This document shows, piece by piece, positions 35,217 to 46,447 of a stretch of DNA of 64,000 nt. A program made the translations under genes and the position numbers. The DNA is taken from positions 62,001-126,000 of the forward strand of contig JAAOOA010000184.1 in NCBI GenBank assembly GCA_012861695.1, written 5' to 3'. Origin of the DNA: Trematomus loennbergii. Its lineage: Eukaryota > Chordata > Actinopteri > Perciformes > Nototheniidae. The notes below the pieces were generated by a model. That model was not told the DNA's origin and did not search any database. It saw nothing but the letters and a program-made list of their open reading frames with translations. Each line of letters begins with the position of its first letter. Positions within the stretch are counted from its first letter, which is position 1.

Positions 35217-37290
35217 ATCTCATATTGATTTGTTAAACATATGCTTATTCAAATACATGTATAAGCTCACATATTCATTTGTATGCTATGGTTTCTTGAT
35301 GTGTTTGTCCAAGTTAAGGACCAGTTCAATGCAAATTAAAAAAAAAATATATATATATCTATAAAATGTAAAACTTTTATAAAAAACATACTTTTGTAAT
35401 GTATCAGTGTTCTTTTGTTCATTGTTTACCTCTTTTTGATTGTTCATCAAATTCACGTTCCTATTACATTTTTATCGAACATTTATCTCAGCTCTATCTT
35501 TCAAGAGTTTGACAACTGCCTTAACCTGTGTTTTCTTCTTGACCCTTATGCACTAGTTTTTAGCATTGTGTGCAGACTTTGTTGTGTTGTCTCATTTGTT
35601 TGTCCATGTGTCCATGCTTTTTAGTTTCTTTTGCATTTTTGTCCCGTCTTATATGTTCCCATTCCTGACCTACACCTTGTCGTGGTGAGTGGGCTTTAAA
35701 CTAAGACGGGTCATACTGAATAGTCTGTGCACACATTTTTAACATGTGATCTTTCTTTCATGTAGGACGCTTGAGGGAAGTTGCAACGCCTCGGCCAATG
35801 TGATGTCTTCCCACGTGAAAGAGATTGAAGGCATAATTTATAACTTGAGACAATTTTCCAAAAGTTATGACTTTTATTGGCTTAGGTAGTAATGGATTAC
35901 ATCCAACACGAATCAAGATCGTATAGAAAAAAAGGAAAGTGTAATCCTTAGTTACATAGGAAAAGATGTAATCGGATTAGTTTGACTTTTTTTAATAATA
36001 GGGAAACTCAGGATTACAATCTTATTCAAAACCTGAAAAGAGCATATAGTGTTTGTTGTAAAATGATCAGATGTTCTCTCTTCTCTGGAAGCGGTACTGT
36101 TCTGTAGGCTAATACTTTAATTGTGAATCTATACACCTACTGCCTGAGTCAGCTTTATGTATATTATACATTTAAGTAAAAAAATCATATTAATATTTCT
36201 TCTCTCCTGTGTTTATTTGCATTGCATTTGATATTGAGGTAATCCAAAAGAAAAATAAAGTTATCAGGTTACAGTTTACTTTTATATCTTGATACTCACA
36301 TTAAGTTACTGGTTGCGTTTTTGGCAAGTAGCCCTCCCAACCCTGTACATAAGTTATATCATTTTAATTACTGATACAGTTGTTGCACATCTTTAATTTA
36401 TTTTCTAGTGTACTTAAGTCGTACATTTTCAATGTGAAATAGATCGGATTAAATATAGAGTAAAAGCACAATCTTAAATTATACATTTATAATTTTCCTA
36501 TGCTTATTGTTAATGTAGTGGTGTTATAAACAAAATGTTGTCGTAAAGGAAATTAAGATGTTTTTTATTTGTTGACAAAAGATTTAAAGTTGATGCTCAC
36601 AACATGTGGGAACATTTATTGAGAAAAATGTTTCTATTGTAAAACAAATAATTATCTGCATACTGAACAATTTAGAAACTCTCTAAAAGGTATTATTTTC
36701 TGTGATGTTACGACCCTGTAGGGATTGTGGGTATTGCATTTCATAATTACATTCTATGGTATGCTTATGACATATTTGATGCCAAAATACATGGGATTAG
36801 GGGAGACCTTCTTGGTGTTTGCATTGTCACTGATAGATTTTGTCAAGATTTTGTAAACTTGGGACTCTTTTCAGACTGCTACGGCTTGGGAAAAGATTTG
36901 AGCCTTAATGTGTAATGTTTTCTGTATTGTATGGTTAGCTTATCCTTTCATTTGATAGTCAGATTTGGATGTGATAGCTAACATTTTCAGTAAGCAGTAG
37001 ACAAAAGAAGTGAAAATATGAATGTGATTTATTTTAAATATTTACAGAATTATTTTAACAAATAAAATAACAAAAAACATAATAACAAAAAAAAAAAAGT
37101 TTGACAGACAGCCATGCCCAGCATGGGCCTGGAGAGCTACAGAGTCCATTGGGGGGAAGAGGGGGGGGTGGGATGTGGGGAAGAGGAAGAGCAGCCATGT
37201 TAACAGTGTTATGGCTACAGATGTAATATCTAACTCAACATTAGCCATGACAGTCTGGGCTTAGCAAGGGCCTTAGAAAACATACTCTAA
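35217..37290. other. non-coding core between the two convergent genes
   Basis: AT-rich. Donor-like ggtgagtg (35,682) and acceptor-like tttcatgtag (about 35,764) flank about 80 bp, but no coding frame joins to either. G-rich tract at 37,148-37,170. It probably holds the 3-prime ends of both transcripts. Confidence 0.5.
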
Positions 37291-38203
37291 TGCCCCTTTC
37301 ACACCGGCGCTTTTCCAGCTCCTGCTGGGAGCTAGAGCCTGAAAGCGCCGGTTTTTCCTGTTCACACCGCAGCGGCGGCGCGTCATAGCTCCGGAATGCG
37401 GTTCACTTCCAGCTCCAAAAAGTTGTCGGTCCAGAGGCAAGAGCTTTGGATCTATGACGCGGCGTCGCTTACGTCGAGGCGTGCAGGAAACCTTACTTTG
37501 ACCATCCGTTCGCTGTTATTGATCATTGTGGAGAGCAGGCAGACGTTTTGTTTGTTATTATAGCAGCTATCGGATGGATTAATACATGGGCTGTACAGGT
37601 TGTCATGTCCGACTATCACAAGTAGAATCATAATGAAAAATACGCCGGTAAAATGTGCCTGGAGAAAACGGCTTAGCAAGTAGTCAGTTTAGCTTCGGTT
37701 GCTATGCTAACATCACCCATGTTATACCAGAGACACTTTCATAACCGCGTTGTGATGCCAAACAGCGTCAATTCAGACTGACACACATTCACTTAAGGGG
37801 AACTGGGGATATGTATCAGCTGCTTGTGTGACAGTCAGACAGTGAATACTTTAGAGCCGTGTGAGCTAACGGGAGAATAACCTCCCGTTGAAGAGCAGCC
37901 AGCACTGTAGCGGTCGGTAAATGCCGCTGAAACACATTAATAAACAATGAACCACGGCACTCTGGAGAAAAGTATAAGGTTGGAGAAGTCGTTATTTAAT
38001 TTAATCTGGCTTCGTATGATTAAAAGCAACACGATCGTCGACCCGCGTAGTCCCCGGCCCGTGTTGTTGTTGTGGGAGAAAATCTCTCGGCAGCTCTGGG
38101 CGGTGTGAACAGAGCGGGAGCTGAAAAGGGAAACGGGAGCTGAACCAGAAAAGCTCTCGCGAGGAGCTAGAAAGTGAAAAGCGCCGGTGTGAAAGCCGCA
38201 TAA
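37288..38203. mobile_element. Harbinger-type MITE (TAA duplication)
   Basis: Ends tgcccctttcacaccggcgc (37,291) and gcgccggtgtgaaagccgca (ending 38,200) are inverted repeats. The flanking trinucleotide TAA (37,288-37,290; 38,201-38,203) fits the PIF/Harbinger target. Non-coding, GC-rich at the ends. Inserted in the 3-prime part of the hydrolase transcript unit. Confidence 0.75.
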
Positions 38204-38243
38204 AGGCCAAATCCAAAAACAGTGATACTGACATTTTAGCAGT

Positions 38244-38797
38244 TCACAGTCTTTGGAGATGGTCTTTCAGGCAATTGGCTAGTGACTTAAAAAAAATATA
38301 ATTTTCCCTAGGGGTGAAATGAACTCTATCTCGCAAAAAAAGCCCAGGACTGTCATGTCTAATGTTGGAGTGGTCAACAATGGCACCATTTAGGCTATGA
38401 ACAAAAGTAGCCATAACACTGTTAACAAACTTCCGGGCCTTGTCAAGTTTGACAGGATTTGCACCAGCCCTCCATCGGCACCTCTGGTTGATCTGGGAGA
38501 GCATGATCTTCATGCCAGGGTGCCGATGGTGAAGCTGGTGCAGGTCCTCCTTCATCTGATTCAGCAACTTAACACTGGGCACATCCCCCAAGTCGTTGCC
38601 GCCACAGTGGATGAGGAGGACATCCGGGGCTGCTCTTCCTTGCAGGGAGTTGGAAAAGAAGGGGAGGAGACCTCTCAGCGCAGTCCACCCCAACCGAACC
38701 AGCAGGCGCGAAGGTCGAGGCCAAGGTTGCTGCCGATGGTCTCTGTAGCTCTCTGGGCTCCACGCCGGACATAGCTGTCTCCGATTATCCATACAGT
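38244..38797 (-). pseudogene. SGNH/GDSL hydrolase-like protein of the transposon
   Basis: Minus strand, right to left. WIIGDSYVRRG (codons for Gly-Asp-Ser at 38,774-38,782) is block I of SGNH hydrolases with the Ser nucleophile. APDVLLIHCGGNDLG (about 38,600) is block III with the Gly-x-Asn-Asp oxyanion residues. DRVHFTP (about 38,310) is block V with the Asp-His pair. Blocks I and III are in different frames: one base is missing near 38,672 (after G-G-L-R), so this copy is dead. Upstream exons on the same strand: donor at 41,001-41,002 after a 5-prime exon, and a 37-bp exon at 40,475-40,511 (atgggaacctcctccac). The expected acceptor before W-I-I reads TG, not AG. Family role: esterase or lipase-like; its job in transposition is unknown. 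Confidence 0.75.
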
Positions 38798-38935
38798 CAA
38801 ATTTACAGTCAAAATAAATGAGAGTAACAAATGCTTCAGATAATGAGGAATATCAAATTAAGTATAAAGGGTTGCTCATTTTGTTCCTTTGACAATAACA
38901 TACAACATAACTATGAAATCACACCTGACGTATAT

Positions 38936-40399
38936 ATATATACCAGTGTGCGAAAAAGTACCCGTCCCACCGCCCGGGACGTGTTATTTACAATGTCGGA
39001 CAAGTAGATCTTTCAATTGACTTGTCCAGCGGACAAGTGACGTTTTTAGCCCTCATTTATTGACAAATTATTGATAAACTCAGTTTACAAAATGCAGAAC
39101 TCATTCGCAAATTGTCCGTGTCCGCCATTGTTCGTTTAGAAATGTTAGTTTCGGTTCTGCTTGTCGATTCCTAAGGAAATGCATCTCGCCGCTTTCTGTA
39201 CTGTTAGACGGGGGCGGGGCGTGCGGGAAGTGTAGCACAGTGGCAGGGTTGGGAAGCAAAACTCGGTTCCGAGTAGGAACAAATAACAATTGTCCGGTAC
39301 CGGGATTAATAAGAGTTGTGAGGACAGGAGGCGAGGCCGAGCCCCGCGGACCGCAGCTCTCTCTCTCTGCTCCGGATCATCTGATCGCTGCACGGTGCAG
39401 TTCAGCGTCTCTCTCTCTCCCTCTCTCTTTCTACACACAGCGGACCCGCTGCCCGTTTAACAGCCTAATCTTTGTCAAACTTTCTTATGTTCTTTCTTTA
39501 ACACGTAATGAAGGTTATTAAGCGTTTTAGCTCCTATGTTGTTAATATTGACGCCATTTCCTTTATGAAGTAAATCAGCCTCCCTGTCTGTGTCCTCGCG
39601 CTGTCCTCACATCCCCCGACCCCCAGACTCGGAGGAGCACAGGGATGTCAGTATTGTTTATGAAGCAGGGTATAGAAAATACATTATTGAAATGAAAATA
39701 GTATTTATTTACTTTTACAAACAGTGAGCAGCTGGGCAGCTGCAGCATGTGTATTGCAGGACATGTGTAAGCATGCAAGCGTCTTTGAGTTGTAGAAAAG
39801 CGCTAGGCCTATAGGCTATAAATATAATGTATTATTATTATTAGGCCTATGTGTTGGACATGTGTGGTTGGACTCTGTCTCACAGGCAGGTTGCAGTGTA
39901 ACATCAGAGGAGACTGGGCCAATTGTACATTCTCAAACTGCACCACATAGAACTAACTAAACAATGCAGAGATTATTTTTATATAATTGTATTCAATAAC
40001 CGTAAGAAATTAAACAGTATGAAGTGATTTCTAAATAGGAATACAGATTTGACTTAATGTTTTCATAAATATGTTTTTCTCCCAGTTTGTCATGGGACTT
40101 ATTTTTACCCTCTCAAAGAACCGGAATCGAGAACCGAAAATAACCGGAATCGTTAAAATCCAAACTATACCCAACCCTAGGTATGTGTGATGCAGTAAAA
40201 TCTTACCGCTCACTTACGTTAGCGGTGACGTAAAAATCGTGGGGAAAAGTAAAATACGTTGGCGAAGAAGAAGATTCCAGTGGCCCCAATTTTTGTCCAT
40301 TCTGGACAAGTGAAAAATGTATTCGGACAAGTAAATTGCCAAACTCACTTGTCCATGGACAAGTACTCTCTAAAAACTTTTTCTCACACTGATATATGT
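38936..40399. mobile_element. hAT-like element with nested terminal-repeat element
   Basis: Left cagtgtgcgaaaaagta (38,944) and right actttttctcacactg (ending 40,391) form an inverted repeat. Flanks atatatac and atatatgt match at 6 of 8. Subterminal ggacaagt words repeat at both ends. Inside, cagggttggg (39,243) and cccaaccctag (about 40,170-40,180) bound a further 0.94-kb element with gaaccgg/ccggaatcg words. No transposase. Confidence 0.6.
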
Positions 40400-40474
40400 A
40401 TATAGATATAGTATGTTTGTGTGTAATGTCAACCATCTGAAGTCATGTAAAGTAAGCCAGGACCATCAACTTAC

Positions 40475-40511
40475 AGGTTGTGGAGGAGGTTCCCATCTTT
40501 TTTTCTTAATG
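40475..40511 (-). other. probable small coding exon of the SGNH gene
   Basis: Minus strand: acceptor tttctttcag, then 37 bp including ATG and codons M-G-T-S-S-T-T, then donor gtaagttg. Good consensus sites on both sides and location between the 5-prime exon (ending 41,003) and the hydrolase exon make it a plausible start exon. The exon is too short for domain evidence. Confidence 0.45.
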
Positions 40512-41194
40512 CTGAAAGAAATAAAAATGGTTTAATCAATATAAAAGCGCCTTTCTTTTTCTAGTCATATTTAATTTATACTCTCACAGCGCTGTTGAAA
40601 CAGTAACGTTGGATTAAATGTATAACAATTGATGGTCAAAAAGTATAAATATGCACATTTTGCATTTGTTAGCCCATGCATATTACACTGTTTATATTTG
40701 AATCATGGAGAAGCGTTTTTAAACTTGTATAGTGTAATATCAATAACAGTTAAATCATAGGGAAAAGCTTTGTTTAATTCACAATACGCTAATTCCTTTA
40801 CATACTGTATAGGCCACAGTTTATGGCTAATTCCATAGGCTAATTCACGCAACACTGGCCATATCTGCTCGTTTACAAAGTTGTTACAAATGACATTTAT
40901 ATTTGAAAAACGGTGAAGCACTTAAAAAACAAATTGTATAGTGTAGGTTCAAGAACATTTAAATCAAAAGGACAAGTTTTGTAAAGTTACAGGGGATCTT
41001 ACCTTCAGAATATGCCGGGAACGAGGAGCAGTGACCGCAAGCTGGGTTGTTAGCTTAATACTGGGAGCATGTTAGCTTAGCTTCTTAGCCTGAGCTAGGT
41101 CTGGAACTTCACGCCCGTTGGCAGCAGGTCCCGCCCTGTCCCGCTCGTCTCCGCCTCTATGCCCTTATTTGGATCAGGCTGTAGCAGGCGGGAG

Positions 41195-41876
41195 TTACCC
41201 CTAGATTCCACCGGGTCCGTCTGCGGCGCGTTACGGGCGCGTTACGGGCGCGTTACGGGCGCGTTACGGGCGCGTTACGGCTGCGCCGCGGTGCTCACGG
41301 CAATCGCGGCCACTCTAGTCAATGGGTGCTATTCCACCACACGTGGCGCGTTACGGCTCAGAAGCGTCCCAGAAGCGGCTCGGCGCAGGGCTCCTCTAAA
41401 ATTAGGATCGAATCCTATTTTTGTCGCGGCGCAGCCGTAACGTAAGGTCGGGCAGGCAGGAAGTGGAAAGTTCAGAGCTATATATACACACACACAAACT
41501 AATTTTGCAGACCCTATCCCTCCGTAGTCTTTCAAGTAGGAGGAGAAATGCCAGCGTTCTCCTCCGGTTTACAGGCACTGTGTAAATTATATATATAGAA
41601 TAATTATGATGATGAATGAATTTTTTTACCACTAAAATACAGCACACATCTTTGATTCATGTCGTTTATAACTGGAATATTACAGTTATTATTAACTTTG
41701 TCTGTACAAAGTAGCCTGTCCAGGAAATATGCCCAAATCAACAAAAACTGCGAGCCGGCAGGCAAGACGCTCCGCTTCTGAAATGCTTCTGAAACGCGCC
41801 TGGTAGGGTATGACGCCGGAGGAGGCCGGACCAAAACCGCAACGCAGCGCAGACGGACCCGGTGGAATCTAGGGGT
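41195..41876. mobile_element. Harbinger-type MITE (TTA duplication)
   Basis: Inverted ends cccctagattccaccgggtc (41,198) and gacccggtggaatctagggg (ending 41,873), flanked by TTA on each side (41,195-41,197; 41,874-41,876). Interior carries an array of gcgcgttacggg. Confidence 0.85.
41222..41288. repeat. 12-bp GC-rich tandem repeat
   Basis: About five copies of gcgcgttacggg inside the MITE. Confidence 0.9.
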
Positions 41877-42009
41877 TAGACTCTGACGTCACTGTCGAGC
41901 CGTTAGTAGCCGACTCCGCCTACTAAGGGCTTCTCGGCAACTCTGCAGAATCCTATGGGTGACGTAACGGACACTACGTCCATTTATATATACAGTCTAT
42001 GGTCCCGAC

Positions 42010-42788
42010 GGACCCGATTGTTGTGTCGCCTCACGTCCTTACCAGCAAGCGGCGGTAGTGTGTATTCTTAATTCAAAAGAGGCAAAGACAGCCTGCGTGA
42101 TATTATAAACAACAAATAGCGTGCGTTCCATTTTCACTCTCGTCCATCACAGACTGTTTCACATAACGACTTATAATCGATAACATCTTTAGTGCGGTAC
42201 TGGAAAATGAAAAATAATAGCTGTCTGTGTGTGCCTTCTTCACTTCCGTTTCGCTTCTCATGCACTGATTCGCTAAGCTGAACAGCCAATCAGAGTGATT
42301 TATTTTGCCGGCTGTCTGCAAAATAAATCACACAAAATAAATCAGCGGAAGTGTCGGCATGGCCGAAAAGACACGACGGTGCTGGACACACCAATCTGAG
42401 TAGGGCGACAGGACGCTCATCGACGGCCAGACATCTATCGACAGCCGAAATCGGCCCGGTGTGTCCGGGCCTTTAGAGAGAGTTGCGTCATCTCCGTTCA
42501 CTCCAATGGACAATTTTTTTACAGCAATGGCGGATCGTGGAGCCTCTCAATAGTTCCCGGAAGTTAGCGGCAAAGACTAGCAGCGCAGTAGAGTTGCAGC
42601 AGAATAGACCGTTTGTGATGGACTTTAAAGGTAAGACGTTTAAAGACTAATATTGCGGATATTATCAGCACATCTGAATCAAATTAACATGTGAATTAAA
42701 GCATTTTAGTGGATTATCCCCCTCTAAATGAGTAGATTTAGGGAACAATAACAGATTAGGCTAGGATACCGGATAAAGTTAGCAACAC
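42010..42788. other. no gene seen
   Basis: A GC-richer stretch at 42,330-42,480 with ggtgtgtccgggcctttag looks like one end of a fish MITE. 42,500-42,640 has promoter-like composition and a ggtaagac donor-like site (42,630) after ATGGACTTTAAAG, but no coding continuation was found. Confidence 0.4.
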
Positions 42789-43026
42789 ACGTTAACATAC
42801 CTGCCAACCCTACCGATTTGGGCGGTAGTCTACCGCTTTTGACATGTTTCTACCGCCTACCGATTTAGCTGGCTTTCCCGACCGATTTCAATCTTCCCAA
42901 ATTATTTTTTTTTTAAATGCCCCTTGGCGCACTGACAAGCTGCTGACTTTGGCTCCTATCCAATGAAATTCGATTTGCTCGTCACGTGATTAGTGTTTGG
43001 TTTTGGCGTCCCAGTTAAGTGTTGTT

Positions 43027-43105
43027 TATTCACATGACACACTGACAGCGACACACTGACAGCAACACACTGACAGCAACACCGACAGCGACACACAGCG
43101 ACAGG
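43027..43105 (+). repeat. minisatellite upstream of the hAT start codon
   Basis: Four to five copies of an acacactgacagcaac-type unit (15-17 bp) just before the ATG at 43,122, in the 5-prime untranslated region. Confidence 0.8.
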
Positions 43106-43620
43106 TTTTGATGGTTGTGATATGGAACTTCCCGAGAAGAAGAAGCCCACCAAGCGGTGGGACAATGTATTTAAAGCCAAGTGGACAGCAGGTCACCCGT
43201 TCATCAAGGTATCGCGGAGAGGAGAGAAGCACGCATTCTGCGAATTGTGTAGGTCCGGCGTCTCGATTTGCCATGGCGGACATAACGATGTAGTCAAACA
43301 CATAGCCACCGAAAAACACAAAAGTAATGCGATGGCAGTCAAGGGTACTACTTTATCTGTCATGAATATGTTTGTTAAGAAGAACCAGTCAACTGCTGTG
43401 ATTAATGCCGAACTGTTATTCCAAGGAATGGTGATCGAGCACAATTTACCACTCGCCCTGAATGATCACTACTCAAAGCTGGTGTCTCGGATGTTTCCGG
43501 ATAGTGAAATTGCCCGGCAATATGCATGTGGACGTACCAAAGCAACACATATAGCGTACAGTGTGGCAAGCCACTCGGTTGACGGACTGAAAAAGGCTGT
43601 GGGTTTGAAGAAGGCGCCGT

Positions 43621-44167
43621 TGTTACGTGCTCCCTTTTCTGTTGTCTTCTCTGTCTCTCTGCTGCGCAGGTACACCTGGTCCGCCCCTGGCTCCGCCTCC
43701 CCCAGGTGTCCTAATTCCAGTCAGCTGGGGACTTAAAAGGAGAAGCTGGATGAGAAGAGTGGGCTCTCCTGATCCTTATGCCGGAAGACTCCGTCCGTGG
43801 ACAATCGCTCTCTACTGTTTGGATCTGTAGATCATTTGTGTTAATTTGGCTATATGTGTACTCTGGAGGATCTGGGAGTATAGGTTTTCGCGGCTTTATT
43901 TTACCCGTAGGGATTTGTTAGATCTCTGGGTAGGGGAGGGAAGCTCTGGGTCCTACGGCCAGAGGACTGGTTGGCCCAGGCCCCCTTCTTCTTTTGTTTG
44001 TTTTTGCCGTCCTCCAGACGTGGTTCGTTTGCCGGTGGGCACATGTGAGTACGGCTGTGCGCTTTAATAAATGCTCGCCGACAAGTGCTGCGTGTTTTGT
44101 GTGGTTTATTTTATGTTGCGGGTCTTCCCACGAGCCACTACCACCTGGTAGAGGACGGGTCGTAACA
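43621..44167 (+). repeat. 5-prime LTR
   Basis: Begins TGTTACGTGC and ends GTCGTAACA (TG...CA). AATAAA at about 44,067 in gctttaataaatgctcgc is the likely polyadenylation signal. Confidence 0.9.
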
Positions 44168-44169
44168 TA

Positions 44170-44182
44170 TGGGGGCTCGTCC
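44170..44182 (+). other. primer-binding site, tRNA-Pro type
   Basis: tgggggctcgtcc two bases after the LTR matches the 3-prime end complement of tRNA-Pro (established retroelement primer). Similarity stops after 13 bases. Confidence 0.75.
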
Positions 44183-44314
44183 AAAGGCTGTCTCGGGCAG
44201 GTGCCGGTGTGTTTCTTCTGTAGAATGGCCCTTGACAGCATGTGCTTTGTGTGTTTGTGTGCAGTGTAGAGTTGCCTAAATAGTCTACCTGATTTCTGGT
44301 TCGGGTGAGTTAGT

Positions 44315-45446
44315 ATGGATTTTGACTTGGAGGAGTTTGCTAAGGTTCCAACTAGGGGGAAGTTGGATGCTTGTAACAAACAGCAGCTTCAGTTAATCGC
44401 AGGCAGGTTTAACGTTCCGTATAATAAGCAAAGCAAGAAACAGGTCATTAAAGAACAGCTGTTGGCTGCGCTGCTAGAGCAGGAAGTATTATCGGAGGAG
44501 GAGGGGGGCGTTGCTGGTTTTCCCAAAGACGAGGAGACAAAGGTCTCTCCGACAATGAGCGAGCTTCAACTTCAGCTGGAGTTGCGTAAACTGATGATTA
44601 GAGAGAAGGAGAGTGACAATAAACTGAGAGAGAAGGAGATCGATTGTAATCTCGAAATCAGGAAGCTTGAGGAGGAGACTAATCGTTGTTTCGTTTGAAG
44701 GAGCTGGAGTTGACGGCATTATCGCACCACACTCAGCAGTTGGGCTCGGCACAATCACATGACTTTGACGTGGGTAGATATACTCGATTTATCCCGGTGT
44801 TTCACGAGAAGATGTTGATTATTTTATCCTTTTTGAACGGGTAGCAACCACATTGAAATGGCCTAAAAATATGTGGACCGTTATGCTGCAGTGCGTTCTC
44901 ACTGGTAAAGCGCAGGAGGTGTATGCGGCATTGTCTGAAGAGGTTAGCCTGGATTATGAGCAGGTAAAAAGGGCAATTCTGCGCGCCTATGAGCTGGTGC
45001 CTGAGGCGTACCGTCAGGTTTCGTGGCTTAAAAAAAATGATTGTCAGGCTTATGTGGAATTCGCCCATGAGAAAGAGGTTCTGTTTGAACGTTGGTGCTC
45101 GTCGACGGGGTCAAATCTCTAGAGGATTTAAAAACCTTGTTACATGGAGGAATTTAAAAATGTTTGCCTGACAGGGTGGCCACTTATCTGAATGAGCAGA
45201 ATAAAACTGTCTGATGCTGCGGTTTTGGCTGACGAGTATGTTCTTACTCACAAGCTGTCTTCATGAGAGGGGGGCACAGGCCCGGTTTGTGGACAACAAC
45301 ATCAGAAACCCCAGTCTCCATTAACGTGCCATGGCAGTCCAGTAGGCCAGGATATGTTGAGGAAAAACCGGGGAGGTGAAGTGGGGACCTAGGGATAGCC
45401 CGGTGTGTTATTTCTGCAAGAAAAGGGTCACATGTGGGCGAATTGT
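44315..45446 (+). pseudogene. gag of the LTR element, frame-broken
   Basis: Frame 44,315-44,698 begins MDFDLEEFAKVPTRGKLD, a short SAP-like helical start followed by a charged coiled-coil. After a frameshift, 44,853-45,122 carries a capsid-like region (AQEVYAALSEEVSLDYEQV). A C-x2-C...H-x4-C zinc knuckle is at 45,406-45,446, with one extra base between its two halves. Role when intact: particle assembly and RNA packaging. Confidence 0.75.
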
Positions 45447-45549
45447 TATGCTTTACGGGATGAGGAGAAGCCGGTAAAGACGGTAGCCTTGTGAGTACTT
45501 CAAAGCCAGGGTCTCTCAAGTCAGAACTGGAAGTTTTGCTCCGTTTCTT

Positions 45550-45867
45550 ATGAAAGGAATGGTGTCTTTACCGGGGAAGAACACCAGGGTTCCAGTGACC
45601 ATTTTGAGGGATACAGCAGCGTCACAATCCTTTATGGTGAGGGGTGTGTTGCCCCTGTCTGAGGAGTCTGCTGTGGGTTCGGGTGTTCTTGTGAGGGGGT
45701 TTGGTATGCAGTGTGTGGGTTCGCCATTGCATAATATTCACCTTGAGTCAGATCTGGTCACCGGTCCGGTAGCTGTCGGGGTTCGGCCATGTCTTCCCAT
45801 TAAAGGGATAGATTTGGTCTTGGGGAATGATTTAGCCGGTGGCAGAGTGCTCGTTAAGCCGGGGTGA
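45550..45867 (+). pseudogene. retropepsin-like protease fragment
   Basis: The active-site loop reads ILRDTAASQSF, where the usual Asp-Thr-Gly has become Asp-Thr-Ala (about 45,608). Downstream IDLVLGNDLAGG is the typical second conserved segment. Loss of the Gly would impair activity. The frame ends at 45,867. Confidence 0.7.
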
Positions 45868-46139
45868 ATGCGGTTGCAGTCACCCGACAGTTGTATGGCT
45901 ACGGATTGGCAGACCGATCAGGGCCCTTCGTGGCGTGAGGGTGGGAAAACAGGTACGATAAGCCCCGGGGCTGTTCATAACCCTGTCGCAGCCTGTGTGG
46001 TGGCGCTGTCCAGTGCTGAAAGTGACATCCCTGTCACCTCGGAGGCCCCGATCGCTGCGGAGACTTTGGTAAATATTGAGTCTCATCTAGCACACTTGCC
46101 TGATGCGCAGCGTGCAGATGTATTGGAGCTGATCGTGAA

Positions 46140-46262
46140 GTGGAGCGCCCTGTGTCGTACCGCCCCAAGAGATTCGATCCCCACCAGCGGATGTGTTCCA
46201 CCATTGGTTCCACCGTCGAGAAGGAGGCTATGGTTCTGGCTTTAAACCACTTTGAGGTGTCA
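46140..46262 (+). pseudogene. RNase H boundary scrap of pol
   Basis: Frame includes KRFDPHQRMCSTI and VEKEAMVLALNHFEV, the start of a gypsy-type RNase H domain. The reverse transcriptase before it and integrase after it are absent, so a large internal deletion lies between about 45,870 and 46,140 and again after 46,262. Confidence 0.65.
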
Positions 46263-46447
46263 CTGTTCTTAACAATCACTGCCCCCCTTGTGTTTTGTTT
46301 TTCTTTGTTTTTTTTGCAGTGGGTGCGTGACACAAGGCAAGGATTGATGTGGTGAAGACAAGCATAGTGTGAGCGTGTCTGTCAACTGAGTTGATTGTTG
46401 TGATTGTTTTGGTTTAAAAAAAAAAAATCACTAACTCATGGTGGGGG

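Larger units (their letters stand above)
41003..42001 (-). promoter_or_regulatory. promoter end and 5-prime exon of the SGNH transcript
   Basis: Minus strand from the terminus at 42,001: tgacgtcacc-like and tgacgtcagag motifs (CRE-like) flank gcttagtaggcgg and a GC-rich segment, ending at a donor (attctgaag then gtaaga). The same arrangement is kept at 17,468-17,740 on the plus strand, including both TGACGTCA cores. A 676-bp MITE has split it at 41,198-41,873. Confidence 0.5.
26792..42009 (+). mobile_element. composite two-gene P-superfamily transposon (THAP transposase + SGNH hydrolase), 8-bp target duplication
   Basis: The direct repeat gtcccgac at 26,792-26,799 and 42,002-42,009 exactly brackets 15,202 bp. 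The left terminus is caaggggcaaactctg; the right terminus, in complement, is catagactgtatatataaat. They share little beyond the initial CA, so true inverted repeats are very short. Inside are a THAP9-like transposase gene (plus) and an SGNH-hydrolase-like gene (minus), convergent. Five insertions (28,058-28,536; 29,707-31,777; 37,291-38,200; 38,944-40,391; 41,198-41,873) with their duplications total about 5.6 kb, giving an ancestral size near 9.6 kb. The termini match a high-copy teleost repeat I recognise by its ends and by atgggggtctatggaaattg (in complement near 26,890); its Repbase name I cannot give. Confidence 0.75.

Noticed and set aside
42600..42660. Host gene first exon (ATGGACTTTAAAG then ggtaagac)
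   Set aside because: Four codons only; no downstream exon could be linked, and the next coding sequence belongs to the hAT element.
43026..43105. Regular short repeats resembling a CRISPR array
   Set aside because: Adjacent tandem units without unique spacers, in a eukaryotic transposon 5-prime region; a minisatellite.
43627..44269. Open frames inside the 5-prime LTR (repeated at 46,454-47,178)
   Set aside because: They lie in LTR sequence, overlap on both strands and recur simply because the LTR is duplicated.
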